A stretch of DNA of 57,543 nucleotides, from assembly GCA_003223395.1 (NCBI GenBank), contig QHUZ01000029.1, positions 1 to 57,543 of the forward strand, read 5' to 3'. The notes beneath the pieces are model-generated. The model was not told where the DNA came from. It worked only from the letters and a program-made list of their open reading frames with translations, and ran no database searches. Each line of letters starts with the position of its first letter. Positions within the stretch are counted from its first letter, which is position 1. This document shows, in pieces, positions 28,524 to 36,350 of this stretch. The position numbers were made by a program, and so were the translations under genes. The DNA comes from Gemmatimonadota bacterium (lineage in GTDB: Bacteria; Gemmatimonadota; Gemmatimonadetes; Gemmatimonadales; GWC2-71-9).

Positions 28524-29416
28524 TGGCGCAACCTGCAGTCGTCACCATGGGTACCTTCGATGGCCTGCACCGCGGCCATCAGGCGGTGCTCGCAGAAGTG
28601 AAGCGGCGGGCGCGAGCGGCCAAATTGGCGAGCGTGCTCGTCACGTTCGATCCGCATCCGCTCGCAGTGGTAAATCCGGCGGCGGCACCGAAGCTGCTGA
28701 CGCTGCCTGCAGAAAAAGAAGCGCTCGTGCAGGCGGAGGGCATTGACCGGTTCGTGCTGATGCCGTTCACGCCGGCGGTGGCGCAGCTCGACGCGGAAGC
28801 GTTTGTGCGCCGCCTGTGCGACGAGTACGGCATGCGCGAGCTCGTGATGGGATACGATCACGGGTTTGGGCGCGGGCGAGCCGGTGACGTGGAGCTGGTG
28901 GAGCGGTTGGCGCGGGAGCAGGGATTCCGCATGGCGGTCGTCGATGCCGTGCGGGATAACGGTCAACCGATTTCGTCGACGTTGATTCGTACGGCAGTCG
29001 CGCACGGCGATCTGGAATCGGCGACGCGCTGGTTGGGACGGCGGTACGGTATTCGGGGAACGGTGGTGCGGGGCGCGGGGCGCGGCAGGACGATCGGGAT
29101 TCCGACGATCAACCTGGAGTCGCCCGATCCGAGGAAGCTGTTGCCGCCCGACGGGGTGTATGCGGTGCGGGTCAGGATCTTGGGCTCCAAGATCTTTGGG
29201 GGCATGATGAATCAGGGCCCGCGCCCCACATTTGGTGAACAGGCTCGCGCGCTCGAAGTGCATCTGTTCGATTTCGACGGCGAGCTGTACGGAGAGACGG
29301 TAGACGTGGAATGGGTCCGCCGCCTGCGCGATGTGCAGGCGTTCCCGTCCCGCGAAGCGCTGGTGGCGCAGCTCGAGCGCGACCGCCAGGCGGCGCAGGC
29401 GACCCTCAACCGATAG
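28523..29416 (+). CDS. ribF: Bifunctional riboflavin kinase / FAD synthetase
   Basis: 297 residues. It phosphorylates riboflavin to FMN and adenylates FMN to FAD. The N-terminal nucleotidyltransferase has VTMGTFDGLHRGHQAVL; the C-terminal kinase has GRGRTIGIPTINLE. Length is normal. ATG 28523 overlaps the truB stop by one base (TGATG). Confidence 0.95.
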   Translation: MAQPAVVTMGTFDGLHRGHQAVLAEVKRRARAAKLASVLVTFDPHPLAVVNPAAAPKLLTLPAEKEALVQAEGIDRFVLMPFTPAVAQLDAEAFVRRLCDEYGMRELVMGYDHGFGRGRAGDVELVERLAREQGFRMAVVDAVRDNGQPISSTLIRTAVAHGDLESATRWLGRRYGIRGTVVRGAGRGRTIGIPTINLESPDPRKLLPPDGVYAVRVRILGSKIFGGMMNQGPRPTFGEQARALEVHLFDFDGELYGETVDVEWVRRLRDVQAFPSREALVAQLERDRQAAQATLNR

Positions 29417-29424
29417 AGAGACTG

Positions 29425-31050
29425 ATGGATAAGCGCATTCGCAATCGGCTCTGGATCATCGTGGGACTGGTCGGCCTCAGCGTGGGGTCGCTGGTGCCGC
29501 GCAACACGAAGCAGCGGGTCATCGATCGGGAGACCGGCCGCATGAAGGACACGACGGTCCGGCGGCTTCCGATCAACCTGGGGCTCGACCTCCAGGGCGG
29601 CATTCACCTGGCGCTCGAGGTCGATCAATCCAAGGGACCCGTCCCCGATTGCGCCGACGCGATCCAGCGCGCTGAGAAAGTCGTGCGCACCCGTATCGAC
29701 GAGTTCGGGACGACCGAGCCTGTCGTGCAGATCCAGGGCCGTTGCCGCCTGATCGTGGAGCTTGCGGGCGAGAAGGACCCCGCGCGCGCCAAGAGCATCG
29801 TGCAGCGGACGGCCTTCCTCGAGTTCCGCATCACCGACATGAAGGGCCTGTTCAAGGATGCGCTGCCGCAGATCGACGCGGGGTTGCGCAAGGCGGGCGT
29901 GAAGGCGCGCGGCGCCAACGCCCCCTCGGCCGTCGCGCAGCTGTTCGGCGGGGACACCACCAAGGCGGCCCGCGATTCGGCTGCCGAGGCGAACACGCCG
30001 GGCGTGCTGTCGTCGCTGCTGTTTCAGGGGCAGCTCCCCGGCGAATTCCTCGTCCCCGAAGAGCAGTGGCCGCTCGTCGACAGCCTGATGAACCGGCCGG
30101 ACGTGACGTCGCTGATTCCGCGCGGCATGGAGCTCCGGTGGGGTGCCCAGTCCGAATCACGCGGCGCCCGCGCCTATCGGGCGCTCTACGCGGTCGAAGC
30201 CCGGCCGATCATCACGGGCGAAGAGTTGGTCAAGGCTTCCGCCCGGCGCGATCCCGTGACGAATGGGTCGGTCGTGACGTTCCAGCTCAGCCATCGCGGC
30301 GCCCGCAAGTTCTCGGATGAAACGGCGCGCCACATCGGCGACTACATGGCCATCATCCTCGATGGTCGAGTACAAGGACAGCCGCCGGTCATTCGCAGTC
30401 AGATCGGTGCGAATGGCCAGATCGAGCTTGGCAGCAAGCCGCTGCAGGAAGCGAGCGACTTGGCGCTGGTGCTGCGCGCCGGCGCACTCCCCGCGCCGCT
30501 CACGATCGTGGACGAACGCGCCATCAGCGCCACGCTGGGCGCCGATTCCATTCACGATGCCGTGATCGCGGGCGTGGTCGGTGTCGTGCTCGTGATCGTC
30601 ATCATGGTCGGCTATTATCGCATGTCCGGCGCGCTGGCCGTCGCGGCGCTCACGCTGTACTGCCTGTTCACGCTCGCGGGCCTGGCGATGTTCGGGTTTA
30701 CGCTGACACTGCCCGGGCTCGCCGGCTTCGTGCTCTCGATCGGCATCGCCGTAGACGCGAACGTGCTGATCTTCGAGCGCATACGTGAGGAGCTGGTCCA
30801 CGGCAAGTCGCTGCGGCTCGCCGTGGATGACGGGTTCCTGCACGCCATGAACGCCATCGTGGATTCGAACGTCAGCACCATCCTGACGGCGCTCATTCTC
30901 TACGCCGTTGGGACCGGCCCGGTCCAGGGCTTTGCCATTACCCTGATCATCGGTATCGTCGCCTCGATGATCTCGGCGATCTTCGTGGTGAAGACGCTGT
31001 TTCTCATGTGGTTGAACCGGCGGCCCGACATGGTCACCCTGAGTATCTGA
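29425..31050 (+). CDS. secD: Protein translocase subunit SecD
   Basis: 541 residues, a six-span inner-membrane protein that with SecF uses the proton gradient to help export. The first segment is near residues 7-22; a large periplasmic domain begins with GLDLQGGIHLALEV; the membrane cluster at ~375-530 includes FGFTLTLPGLAGFVLSIGIAVDANVLIFER. Start ATG 29425 (MDKRIRNRLW) is preferred over upstream in-frame codons that lie in ribF. Stop overlaps secF. Confidence 0.96.
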   Translation: MDKRIRNRLWIIVGLVGLSVGSLVPRNTKQRVIDRETGRMKDTTVRRLPINLGLDLQGGIHLALEVDQSKGPVPDCADAIQRAEKVVRTRIDEFGTTEPVVQIQGRCRLIVELAGEKDPARAKSIVQRTAFLEFRITDMKGLFKDALPQIDAGLRKAGVKARGANAPSAVAQLFGGDTTKAARDSAAEANTPGVLSSLLFQGQLPGEFLVPEEQWPLVDSLMNRPDVTSLIPRGMELRWGAQSESRGARAYRALYAVEARPIITGEELVKASARRDPVTNGSVVTFQLSHRGARKFSDETARHIGDYMAIILDGRVQGQPPVIRSQIGANGQIELGSKPLQEASDLALVLRAGALPAPLTIVDERAISATLGADSIHDAVIAGVVGVVLVIVIMVGYYRMSGALAVAALTLYCLFTLAGLAMFGFTLTLPGLAGFVLSIGIAVDANVLIFERIREELVHGKSLRLAVDDGFLHAMNAIVDSNVSTILTALILYAVGTGPVQGFAITLIIGIVASMISAIFVVKTLFLMWLNRRPDMVTLSI

Positions 31051-32069
31051 TGATCAGACTCTTCGCGAACGCAAACTACGACTTCATCAAATGGCGCCGT
31101 GTGGCGTTTTCCCTCACGGGCGGGATCATGCTGATCGGCGCGATCTTCCTCGCCACGCGCGGCCTCAATTACAGCATCGAGTTCACCGGCGGAACGTCGG
31201 TGCAGTTTGAAGTCGCGCACCGGGTCGAGACGGGGAAGATCCGGGCGGCGCTCGACCAGGTGGGCCTCCGGGGCGCCGACATCTACAACTTCGGCTCCGA
31301 CACCTCGTACCAGGTGCGCGCACGGCTCGGCGCGAATGCGTCCGAAGGCGACGCGGGCACACAGGCGGTCGCCGATTCCGTCGCCCGCGCGCTCGACCAG
31401 AGCGTCGGGCAGGGGCAATACCAAATCGCGCAACGCCAATCGGTGGGCCCGAAGGTGGGCCGCGAGCTGCAGGGAAAAGCCCTCCTCGCCATCCTGGTCA
31501 GCTTTCTCGTGACGCTGATCTATCTCGCGGTCCGGTTCGAATGGCGCTTTGGTCTGGCGGCGGTCGTCGCGACCGCGCACGACATCGTCGCGACCATCGC
31601 CTTCATCAGCGTCATGCATCTCGAAGTGAGTCTCGTCGTGGTCGGGGCGGTGCTGACCGTGGTCGGATACTCGCTCAACGACACGATCATCATCTTCGAC
31701 CGCGTGCGCGAAAACCTGCGCAAATACCGGCGCCAGAATCTGTACGAGATCCTCAATCTCTCGATCAACGAAACGTTGCCGCGGTCGGTGCTGACGCACG
31801 GGACCACGATCGCGACCACACTCTCGCTCCTGATCCTCGGGGGCGAGGTGATCCGGCCGTTCGCCTGGGTCATGTCGTTCGGAATCTTCACCGGCACGTT
31901 CTCATCGATCTACATCGCGGCGCCCGTGCTGCTCTGGATCGAGAAGCGCTGGCCCGGTGAGGATGCGCGCGGCGCGCGCGCGTTCGGCTCGCGCCCGGCC
32001 ACGACGCCGTCGGCGCCCGCAGCGCCCGCGATGTCGTCGCAGCCTCGCACGCCGCAACCGACACGGTAG
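31050..32069 (+). CDS. secF: Protein translocase subunit SecF
   Basis: 339 residues, partner of SecD. Starts ATG 31050 sharing one base with the secD stop. Contains the first membrane segment near residues 15-37, LNYSIEFTGGTSVQFEV, and the membrane cluster with VGYSLNDTIIIFDRVREN and SVLTHGTTIATTLSLL. The C-terminal tail is Ala/Pro-rich. Its stop (TAG) is inside the second palindromic repeat copy. Confidence 0.96.
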   Translation: MIRLFANANYDFIKWRRVAFSLTGGIMLIGAIFLATRGLNYSIEFTGGTSVQFEVAHRVETGKIRAALDQVGLRGADIYNFGSDTSYQVRARLGANASEGDAGTQAVADSVARALDQSVGQGQYQIAQRQSVGPKVGRELQGKALLAILVSFLVTLIYLAVRFEWRFGLAAVVATAHDIVATIAFISVMHLEVSLVVVGAVLTVVGYSLNDTIIIFDRVRENLRKYRRQNLYEILNLSINETLPRSVLTHGTTIATTLSLLILGGEVIRPFAWVMSFGIFTGTFSSIYIAAPVLLWIEKRWPGEDARGARAFGSRPATTPSAPAAPAMSSQPRTPQPTR

Positions 32070-32097
32070 GACGGGCGCAGCATGCTGCGCCCCTACC
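32065..32097. repeat. Palindromic repeat (GCAGCATGCTGC core), copy 2
   Basis: Inner arms GGGCGCAGCA and TGCTGCGCCC and outer GGTAG/CTACC surround a GAC insertion in the left arm. The element contains the secF stop and the tatD ATG. Copy 1 is at 4081-4108. Confidence 0.8.
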
Positions 32098-32873
32098 TTG
32101 TGGACACCCATTGCCATTTGGGCGATGCCGCGTTCGATGCTGACCGCGATGCGGTTCTGGCCAACGCGAAGGCGGCGGGAGTCAGCCACGTCGTGGTGAT
32201 CGGCGAGTCGTTGGCCGGCAGCGAGCGCGCGGTGGCGCTCGCGCGCGGCGCCGCGGGCCGGTCGGCGACGGTCGGGGTGCACCCACACGAAGCCAGCAAT
32301 TGGTCGGACGACGCACGGCGCCGTGTCCTGGATCTGCTCGCCGCGCCCGAAGTCGTCGCCGTGGGCGAGACCGGACTCGATTACCACTACATGCATTCGC
32401 CGCGTGAGATGCAGCGGCGCGCATTCGAAGCGCACTTGCAGATCGGGCGGGAGCTCGACAAGCCGGTGATCGTCCACGCCCGCGATGCCGACGACGATAT
32501 GGCCGCCATACTCCGCTCGGTTGCACCCGCCCAGCCGGTCGTCGTCCTGCACAGCTTTTCATCCGGTGACGCGGTCTGGGAAGCGGGCATGGCGATTAGC
32601 GCATATTTCTCCTTCAGCGGCATGATCACGTTCAAAAACTGGCCCCTCACCGGCCGTCTGGCCGTCTGCCCGTCCGACCGTCTGTTAGTCGAGACGGACG
32701 CGCCCTATCTCGCACCGGTGCCGCATCGCGGCAAACGCAACGAGCCGGGCTTCGTGCGCGACATCGCCGAACGGGCGGCGGTGCTGCGCGGCGAAAGCTT
32801 CGATGAGCTGACGCGCCGCACCACGGAAAACGCCCGCCGCTGTTTCGGCTCCCGGATCGATTCTTCCCTATGA
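32082..32873 (+). CDS. tatD: TatD-family metal-dependent deoxyribonuclease
   Basis: 263 residues, a TIM-barrel hydrolase; family members remove 3' or damaged nucleotides from DNA. Metal-site motifs: DTHCHLGD, GETGLDYHY, HARDADDDM, LHSFSSG and ETDAPYLAP. The first five residues MLRPY come from the palindromic repeat; the native start may have been GTG 32100 (VDTHCHLGD). Residues around GRLAVCPSDRLLVETD are encoded by four octamers (32652-32683). Confidence 0.92.
   Translation: MLRPYLVDTHCHLGDAAFDADRDAVLANAKAAGVSHVVVIGESLAGSERAVALARGAAGRSATVGVHPHEASNWSDDARRRVLDLLAAPEVVAVGETGLDYHYMHSPREMQRRAFEAHLQIGRELDKPVIVHARDADDDMAAILRSVAPAQPVVVLHSFSSGDAVWEAGMAISAYFSFSGMITFKNWPLTGRLAVCPSDRLLVETDAPYLAPVPHRGKRNEPGFVRDIAERAAVLRGESFDELTRRTTENARRCFGSRIDSSL
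32652..32683. repeat. Tandem octamer array inside tatD
   Basis: Four units: GGCCGTCT, GGCCGTCT, GCCCGTCC, GACCGTCT. It lies in frame just before the conserved DRLLVETDAPY block. Confidence 0.65.
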
Positions 32874-34555
32874 CTGCCACTGCCACCAAAGTTCCCTCCG
32901 ACATCGCCATCGCCCAGGCCGCAAAACTGCGGCCCATTCGCGACGTCGCCGCCGAGCTCGGCTTGTCGGACGACGACCTCGAGCTGTATGGGAAGTACAA
33001 GGCGAAGATCTCGCTGCGCGCGCTGCACAAGCGCGACCGCAAAGGCCGGCTCGTCCTCGTCACCGGCATCAATCCCACCCCGGCGGGCGAAGGCAAGTCC
33101 ACCGTCACCGTGGGCGTCACGCAGGCGCTGCGCCGCCTCGGCAAGAACGCCATTCTGGCGCTGCGCGAGCCGTCGCTCGGCCCCGTGTTCGGCGTAAAGG
33201 GCGGCGCGGCCGGCGGCGGGTATGCACAGGTCGTGCCGATGGAAGACATCAACCTGCACTTCACCGGCGACTTCCACGCCATTGCGAGCGCGCACAACCT
33301 CCTGTCGGCGATGCTCGATGCGCATCTCCATCACGGCAACGCCCTGGGGCTGGATGTGCGGCGCATCATCTGGCCGCGCACGATCGACATGAACGACCGG
33401 GCGTTGCGCAACATCATCGTGGGGCTGGGAGGCCTGTCGGGCGGGCCGATGCGCGAAGAGCGCTTCGTGATCATTCCCGGTTCGGAGATCATGGCGATTC
33501 TGGCGTTGGCCACGGGAATCGACGACCTCGAAGAACGCATCGCGCGCATCATCGTCGGCCTGCGCCCGGACAAAACCGCTGCGCGCGCCAGCGACCTCAA
33601 GGCGCAAGGCGCCATGACGCTGCTGCTCAAGGATGCGATCAATCCGAATCTCGTGCAGACGCTCGAGGGCGGCCCGGCGCTCGTGCATGGCGGCCCGTTC
33701 GGCAACATTGCCCACGGCTGCAATTCCGTCGCCGCGACACAGCTGGGACTCACGCTGTCGGACATCGTGTTGACGGAAGCAGGTTTCGGCGCCGATTTGG
33801 GCGCCGAAAAGTTTTTCGACATCAAATGCCGGTTTGCGGGCCTCAAGCCGGAGGCGGCGATCATCGTCGCCACGCTGCGGGCGCTGAAGATGCATGGCGG
33901 AGTCAAAAAGGATCGGCTGGCTACGGCTGATCCCGCTGCGGTGCAGCGGGGTTCTGAAAACCTCCGCCGCCACATCCGCAACGTGAAGAAGTTCGGGGTG
34001 CCCGCGATGGTCGCGCTCAACCGCTTCATCACTGATTCCGACGAAGAAGTCGAAGCGGTCCGCGCGGTTGGCGCGGCCGAGGGCGTCGACGTGGTGCGCT
34101 GTGACGTGTGGGAAAAGGGCGGGGAAGGGGGGGTCGCGGTGGCGGAGGCGTTGCTCGGGCTGCTCAAGACGAGCAAGTCCACGTTCAAGCCGCTGTACGA
34201 CGAGCGCCGGCCAATTCGCGACAAGATCGAAACGATTGCGCGCGAGATTTACGGCGCCGGGAGCGTCTCCTTCGCGCCCGCGGCGGATCGCGCGCTCGAG
34301 CTTCTCCCCAAGCTGGGCCTCGGGGAAACGCCCGTCTGTATGGCGAAGACGCAGTACTCATTCTCTGATGATCCGACGCAGCTCGGCGCCCCCACGGGGT
34401 TCACGCTGCATGTCCGCGACATTCTCCCCTCCGCCGGCGCCGGCTTCGTCGTGGCGCTCGCGGGCGACATCATGACGATGCCGGGACTCGGCAAGAACCC
34501 GGCGGCCGAGCGAATTCGGCTTCTGCCTGACGGCACGATCGAGGGACTGTTCTAA
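32870..34555 (+). CDS. fhs: Formate-tetrahydrofolate ligase
   Basis: 561 residues. It makes 10-formyl-THF from formate, ATP and THF, supplying one-carbon units for purines and initiator tRNA, or running the methyl branch of acetyl-CoA pathways. The P-loop TPAGEGKS is at residues 70-77; other marks are GPVFGVKGGAAGGGYAQV and NLHFTGDFHAI. Normal length. ATG overlaps the tatD stop (ATGA). Confidence 0.97.
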   Translation: MTATATKVPSDIAIAQAAKLRPIRDVAAELGLSDDDLELYGKYKAKISLRALHKRDRKGRLVLVTGINPTPAGEGKSTVTVGVTQALRRLGKNAILALREPSLGPVFGVKGGAAGGGYAQVVPMEDINLHFTGDFHAIASAHNLLSAMLDAHLHHGNALGLDVRRIIWPRTIDMNDRALRNIIVGLGGLSGGPMREERFVIIPGSEIMAILALATGIDDLEERIARIIVGLRPDKTAARASDLKAQGAMTLLLKDAINPNLVQTLEGGPALVHGGPFGNIAHGCNSVAATQLGLTLSDIVLTEAGFGADLGAEKFFDIKCRFAGLKPEAAIIVATLRALKMHGGVKKDRLATADPAAVQRGSENLRRHIRNVKKFGVPAMVALNRFITDSDEEVEAVRAVGAAEGVDVVRCDVWEKGGEGGVAVAEALLGLLKTSKSTFKPLYDERRPIRDKIETIAREIYGAGSVSFAPAADRALELLPKLGLGETPVCMAKTQYSFSDDPTQLGAPTGFTLHVRDILPSAGAGFVVALAGDIMTMPGLGKNPAAERIRLLPDGTIEGLF

Positions 34556-34932
34556 TGCGTACTATCGCAACCGACGCCGCACCGAAGGCGATTGGCCCCT
34601 ACAGCCAGGCGATCGCGATCGACCGTCTCGTGTTCACCGCCGGCCAGGTCGCGTTGGACCCGAAAAGCGGCGAGCTCGTGGGCCGTACGACCGCGGAGCA
34701 AACGGAGCAAGTGTTCGCCAATTTGAAAGCCGTCTTGTCCGCGGCTGGAACGGCGCTCGCGAAGGTCGTGAAGACGACGGTGTATCTCGTGGACATGGCC
34801 GATTTTCCGCAAATGAATGAGGTGTATGCGAAGCATTTCGGCGCCCACAAGCCTGCGCGATCGACGGTGCAAGCGGCCGGTCTGCCGAAGGGCGCGCGCG
34901 TCGAGATCGACGTGATCGCGCTCACACAGTAG
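34555..34932 (+). CDS. ridA: RidA-family enamine/imine deaminase
   Basis: 125 residues. RidA proteins hydrolyse reactive 2-aminoacrylate-type enamines. Family marks: AIGPYSQAI near the start, VFTAGQVALDP, and the C-terminal RSTVQAAGLPKGARVEIDVIAL with the conserved Arg. Shares one base with the fhs stop (TAATG). Confidence 0.94.
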   Translation: MRTIATDAAPKAIGPYSQAIAIDRLVFTAGQVALDPKSGELVGRTTAEQTEQVFANLKAVLSAAGTALAKVVKTTVYLVDMADFPQMNEVYAKHFGAHKPARSTVQAAGLPKGARVEIDVIALTQ

Positions 34933-34943
34933 CGTGGCAACGG

Positions 34944-35037
34944 GGGAGCGGATTGGGTCTGGTGGCCTGACCAGTCTTCAAAACTGTTTGGGCCCCGAAA
35001 GGGGCTCGGTAGGTTCGATTCCTACACGCTCCCGCCA
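34944..35037 (+). tRNA. selC: tRNA-Sec (anticodon TCA)
   Basis: A 94-nt selenocysteine tRNA with encoded CCA. The anticodon loop is CTTCAAA, reading UGA. It has the hallmarks of selC: a 6-bp D stem with a 4-nt loop (TGGT), a long variable arm of 7 bp closed by GAAA (GGGCCCC/GGGGCTC), T stem GTAGG/CCTAC with TTCGATT loop, and acceptor GGGAGCG/CGCTCCC. An eighth acceptor pair would be G-A, which is unusual. The genome should therefore encode SelA, SelB and SelD outside the window. Confidence 0.95.
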
Positions 35038-35097
35038 CCGCCGTTGACTTTCTGCCCGCCAAATCAAATCGTAGACCAGCTCACCCTCGGAGGACGC

Positions 35098-35442
35098 ATG
35101 GTTACGGGGCAATGGGCTCGTATACGCCCTGCAGAAACCGGCCACCTGCGCCGCGGCGCGTGGTATCGTGTGATCCGCCTCACACCCGTCGAAGCCGTGC
35201 TCGATGTCAACGGCACGCTGACCGCATTCCCGCGCCCATCACTCGAAATCCTGCCGACGCGACCTACCCGCTGGACCGTCGTGCCGCGGCCGCCCCGCGC
35301 GGCGCGGCTGCCGCTGACGTGGGGCTCGCGCTACGGTGTCTGCCCCAATTGCCGCGAGCGCGCCCGCCTCGAAGACCGCACGACCAGCATGCGCTGTCCC
35401 AAGTGCAACGGCTTCTTTGACATCGGCTGGGACAATTCCTGA
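35098..35442 (+). CDS. Small zinc-ribbon protein, tandem paralogue 1
   Basis: 114 residues. ATG 35098 follows GGAGGA (35089-35094). An N-terminal small beta domain carries LRRGAWYRVI and AVLDV, then RWTVV, and the C-terminus is a four-Cys zinc ribbon YGVCPNCRERA ... MRCPKCNGFFDIGW. The same order of motifs recurs in the next two genes. I do not recognise the family; no enzyme motif is visible. It begins 60 nt after selC. Confidence 0.85.
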   Translation: MVTGQWARIRPAETGHLRRGAWYRVIRLTPVEAVLDVNGTLTAFPRPSLEILPTRPTRWTVVPRPPRAARLPLTWGSRYGVCPNCRERARLEDRTTSMRCPKCNGFFDIGWDNS

Positions 35443-35512
35443 TGTCGCGTCGCTTGCGCCGATCACTATATTGTGCCCGCGCCCATTCCCGTCTCCCGAA
35501 CCAGGAGCCGTG

Positions 35513-35878
35513 ATGGCGATCTTATTTGCCCGCCTGCAGGCCGATGTCCCCCTCAAGATGCGCCGCGGGGCGTGGTACCGCGTGATCCAACTCACGGACC
35601 TCCAGGCTGTTATCGAAGTCAATCACCGCAAGGTCGGCGTGTTGCGCGCCTGGCTCGAGATCCAGCAGCGCCCGCCGCAGCGCTGGAGCGTCGTGCACGG
35701 CTCCGCGGAGAACAAGAAAGCGCCGCCGCATCTTCGGGGAACCTACGGCGTGTGTCCGAATTGTCGGGCGCGGGCACCGCTGCCGAAGAAAACCGTGCCC
35801 ACCCTCGAGTGTGCACGCTGCCGGCAGGAGTTCGAGATCAATTGGGAGGAAGGGAACGGCGTCAAACATTCCGCGTGA
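35513..35878 (+). CDS. Small zinc-ribbon protein, tandem paralogue 2
   Basis: 121 residues from ATG 35513 with CAGGAG upstream. Same architecture as its neighbours: MRRGAWYRVI, AVIEV, RWSVV, then YGVCPNCRARA ... LECARCRQEFEINW. The longer frame upstream crosses the previous gene and is not used. The copies are clearly related but differ by many substitutions, so the duplication is old. Confidence 0.85.
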   Translation: MAILFARLQADVPLKMRRGAWYRVIQLTDLQAVIEVNHRKVGVLRAWLEIQQRPPQRWSVVHGSAENKKAPPHLRGTYGVCPNCRARAPLPKKTVPTLECARCRQEFEINWEEGNGVKHSA

Positions 35879-35942
35879 CAACGGTCACTTCCAAGTCGGT
35901 CTGCGTGCATTACTCTTCTCTCCCCTCGACGCCCGAGCGTGA

Positions 35943-36290
35943 ATGATGGTGTGGGCCCGTCTTCAAGCGGATGTCAACTGTAACCTGCGGCGCGGTGCCT
36001 GGTACCGCCTGATCAAGGCTCAGGGCCTCGCCGCCGTGGTTGACGTGAAAGGGACACCCGTCGCCGTTGTCCGCGCCTTCCTGCAGATGTCGAATTCGCC
36101 GCCTCGCAAATGGACCGTCGTGGCGCGCCCCCGCAATGTCCCGCGTTCCGTGGACATCGGGGAGCACTATGCGGTGTGCCCCTCGTGCCGCGACCGCGTC
36201 CCGCTGCGCGGCAAGCCCAGCCGGATGATGTGCGGTCGGTGCAGCGTCGAATTCGCCGTGGACTGGGACGAGCACTATCTGATTCACTAA
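35943..36290 (+). CDS. Small zinc-ribbon protein, tandem paralogue 3
   Basis: 115 residues. Shares with the two copies upstream LRRGAWYRLI, AVVDV, KWTVV and YAVCPSCRDRV ... MMCGRCSVEFAVDW. The first copy-2-like residues ARLQADV are shared with paralogue 2 only, so copies 2 and 3 are probably closest. Two consecutive ATG codons lie at 35943 and 35946. Role unknown; a nucleic-acid or protein-binding adaptor is possible given the zinc ribbon. Confidence 0.85.
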   Translation: MMVWARLQADVNCNLRRGAWYRLIKAQGLAAVVDVKGTPVAVVRAFLQMSNSPPRKWTVVARPRNVPRSVDIGEHYAVCPSCRDRVPLRGKPSRMMCGRCSVEFAVDWDEHYLIH

Positions 36291-36320
36291 ATCAGGCTCG
36301 AAGATCGGCAGGTCCTTTCG

Positions 36321-36349
36321 CGGCAGACGAGATTGTATCTTGTCTGCCG
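36321..36349. promoter_or_regulatory. 13-bp dyad over the lipid-kinase promoter/start
   Basis: CGGCAGACGAGAT (36321-36333), loop TGT, ATCTTGTCTGCCG (36337-36349), with one G-U mismatch. It overlaps a -10-like TATCTT (36336-36341) and ends 1 nt before GTG 36351. It could be an operator or an RNA hairpin controlling this gene. Confidence 0.5.
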
Positions 36350-36350
36350 C

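Noticed and set aside
33935-33960. Palindrome CCCGCTGCGGTGCAGCGGG in fhs
   Set aside because: It encodes ordinary conserved-length fhs sequence (ADPAAVQRGSEN) and has no second copy that I saw.
35467-35472. TATATT as a -10 element before the second zinc-ribbon gene
   Set aside because: No -35-like hexamer lies at a workable distance, so I did not list a promoter.
34944-36290. TGA-interrupted selenoprotein near selC
   Set aside because: The three neighbouring genes end at stops right after complete zinc ribbons, and no in-frame continuation beyond a TGA looked conserved.
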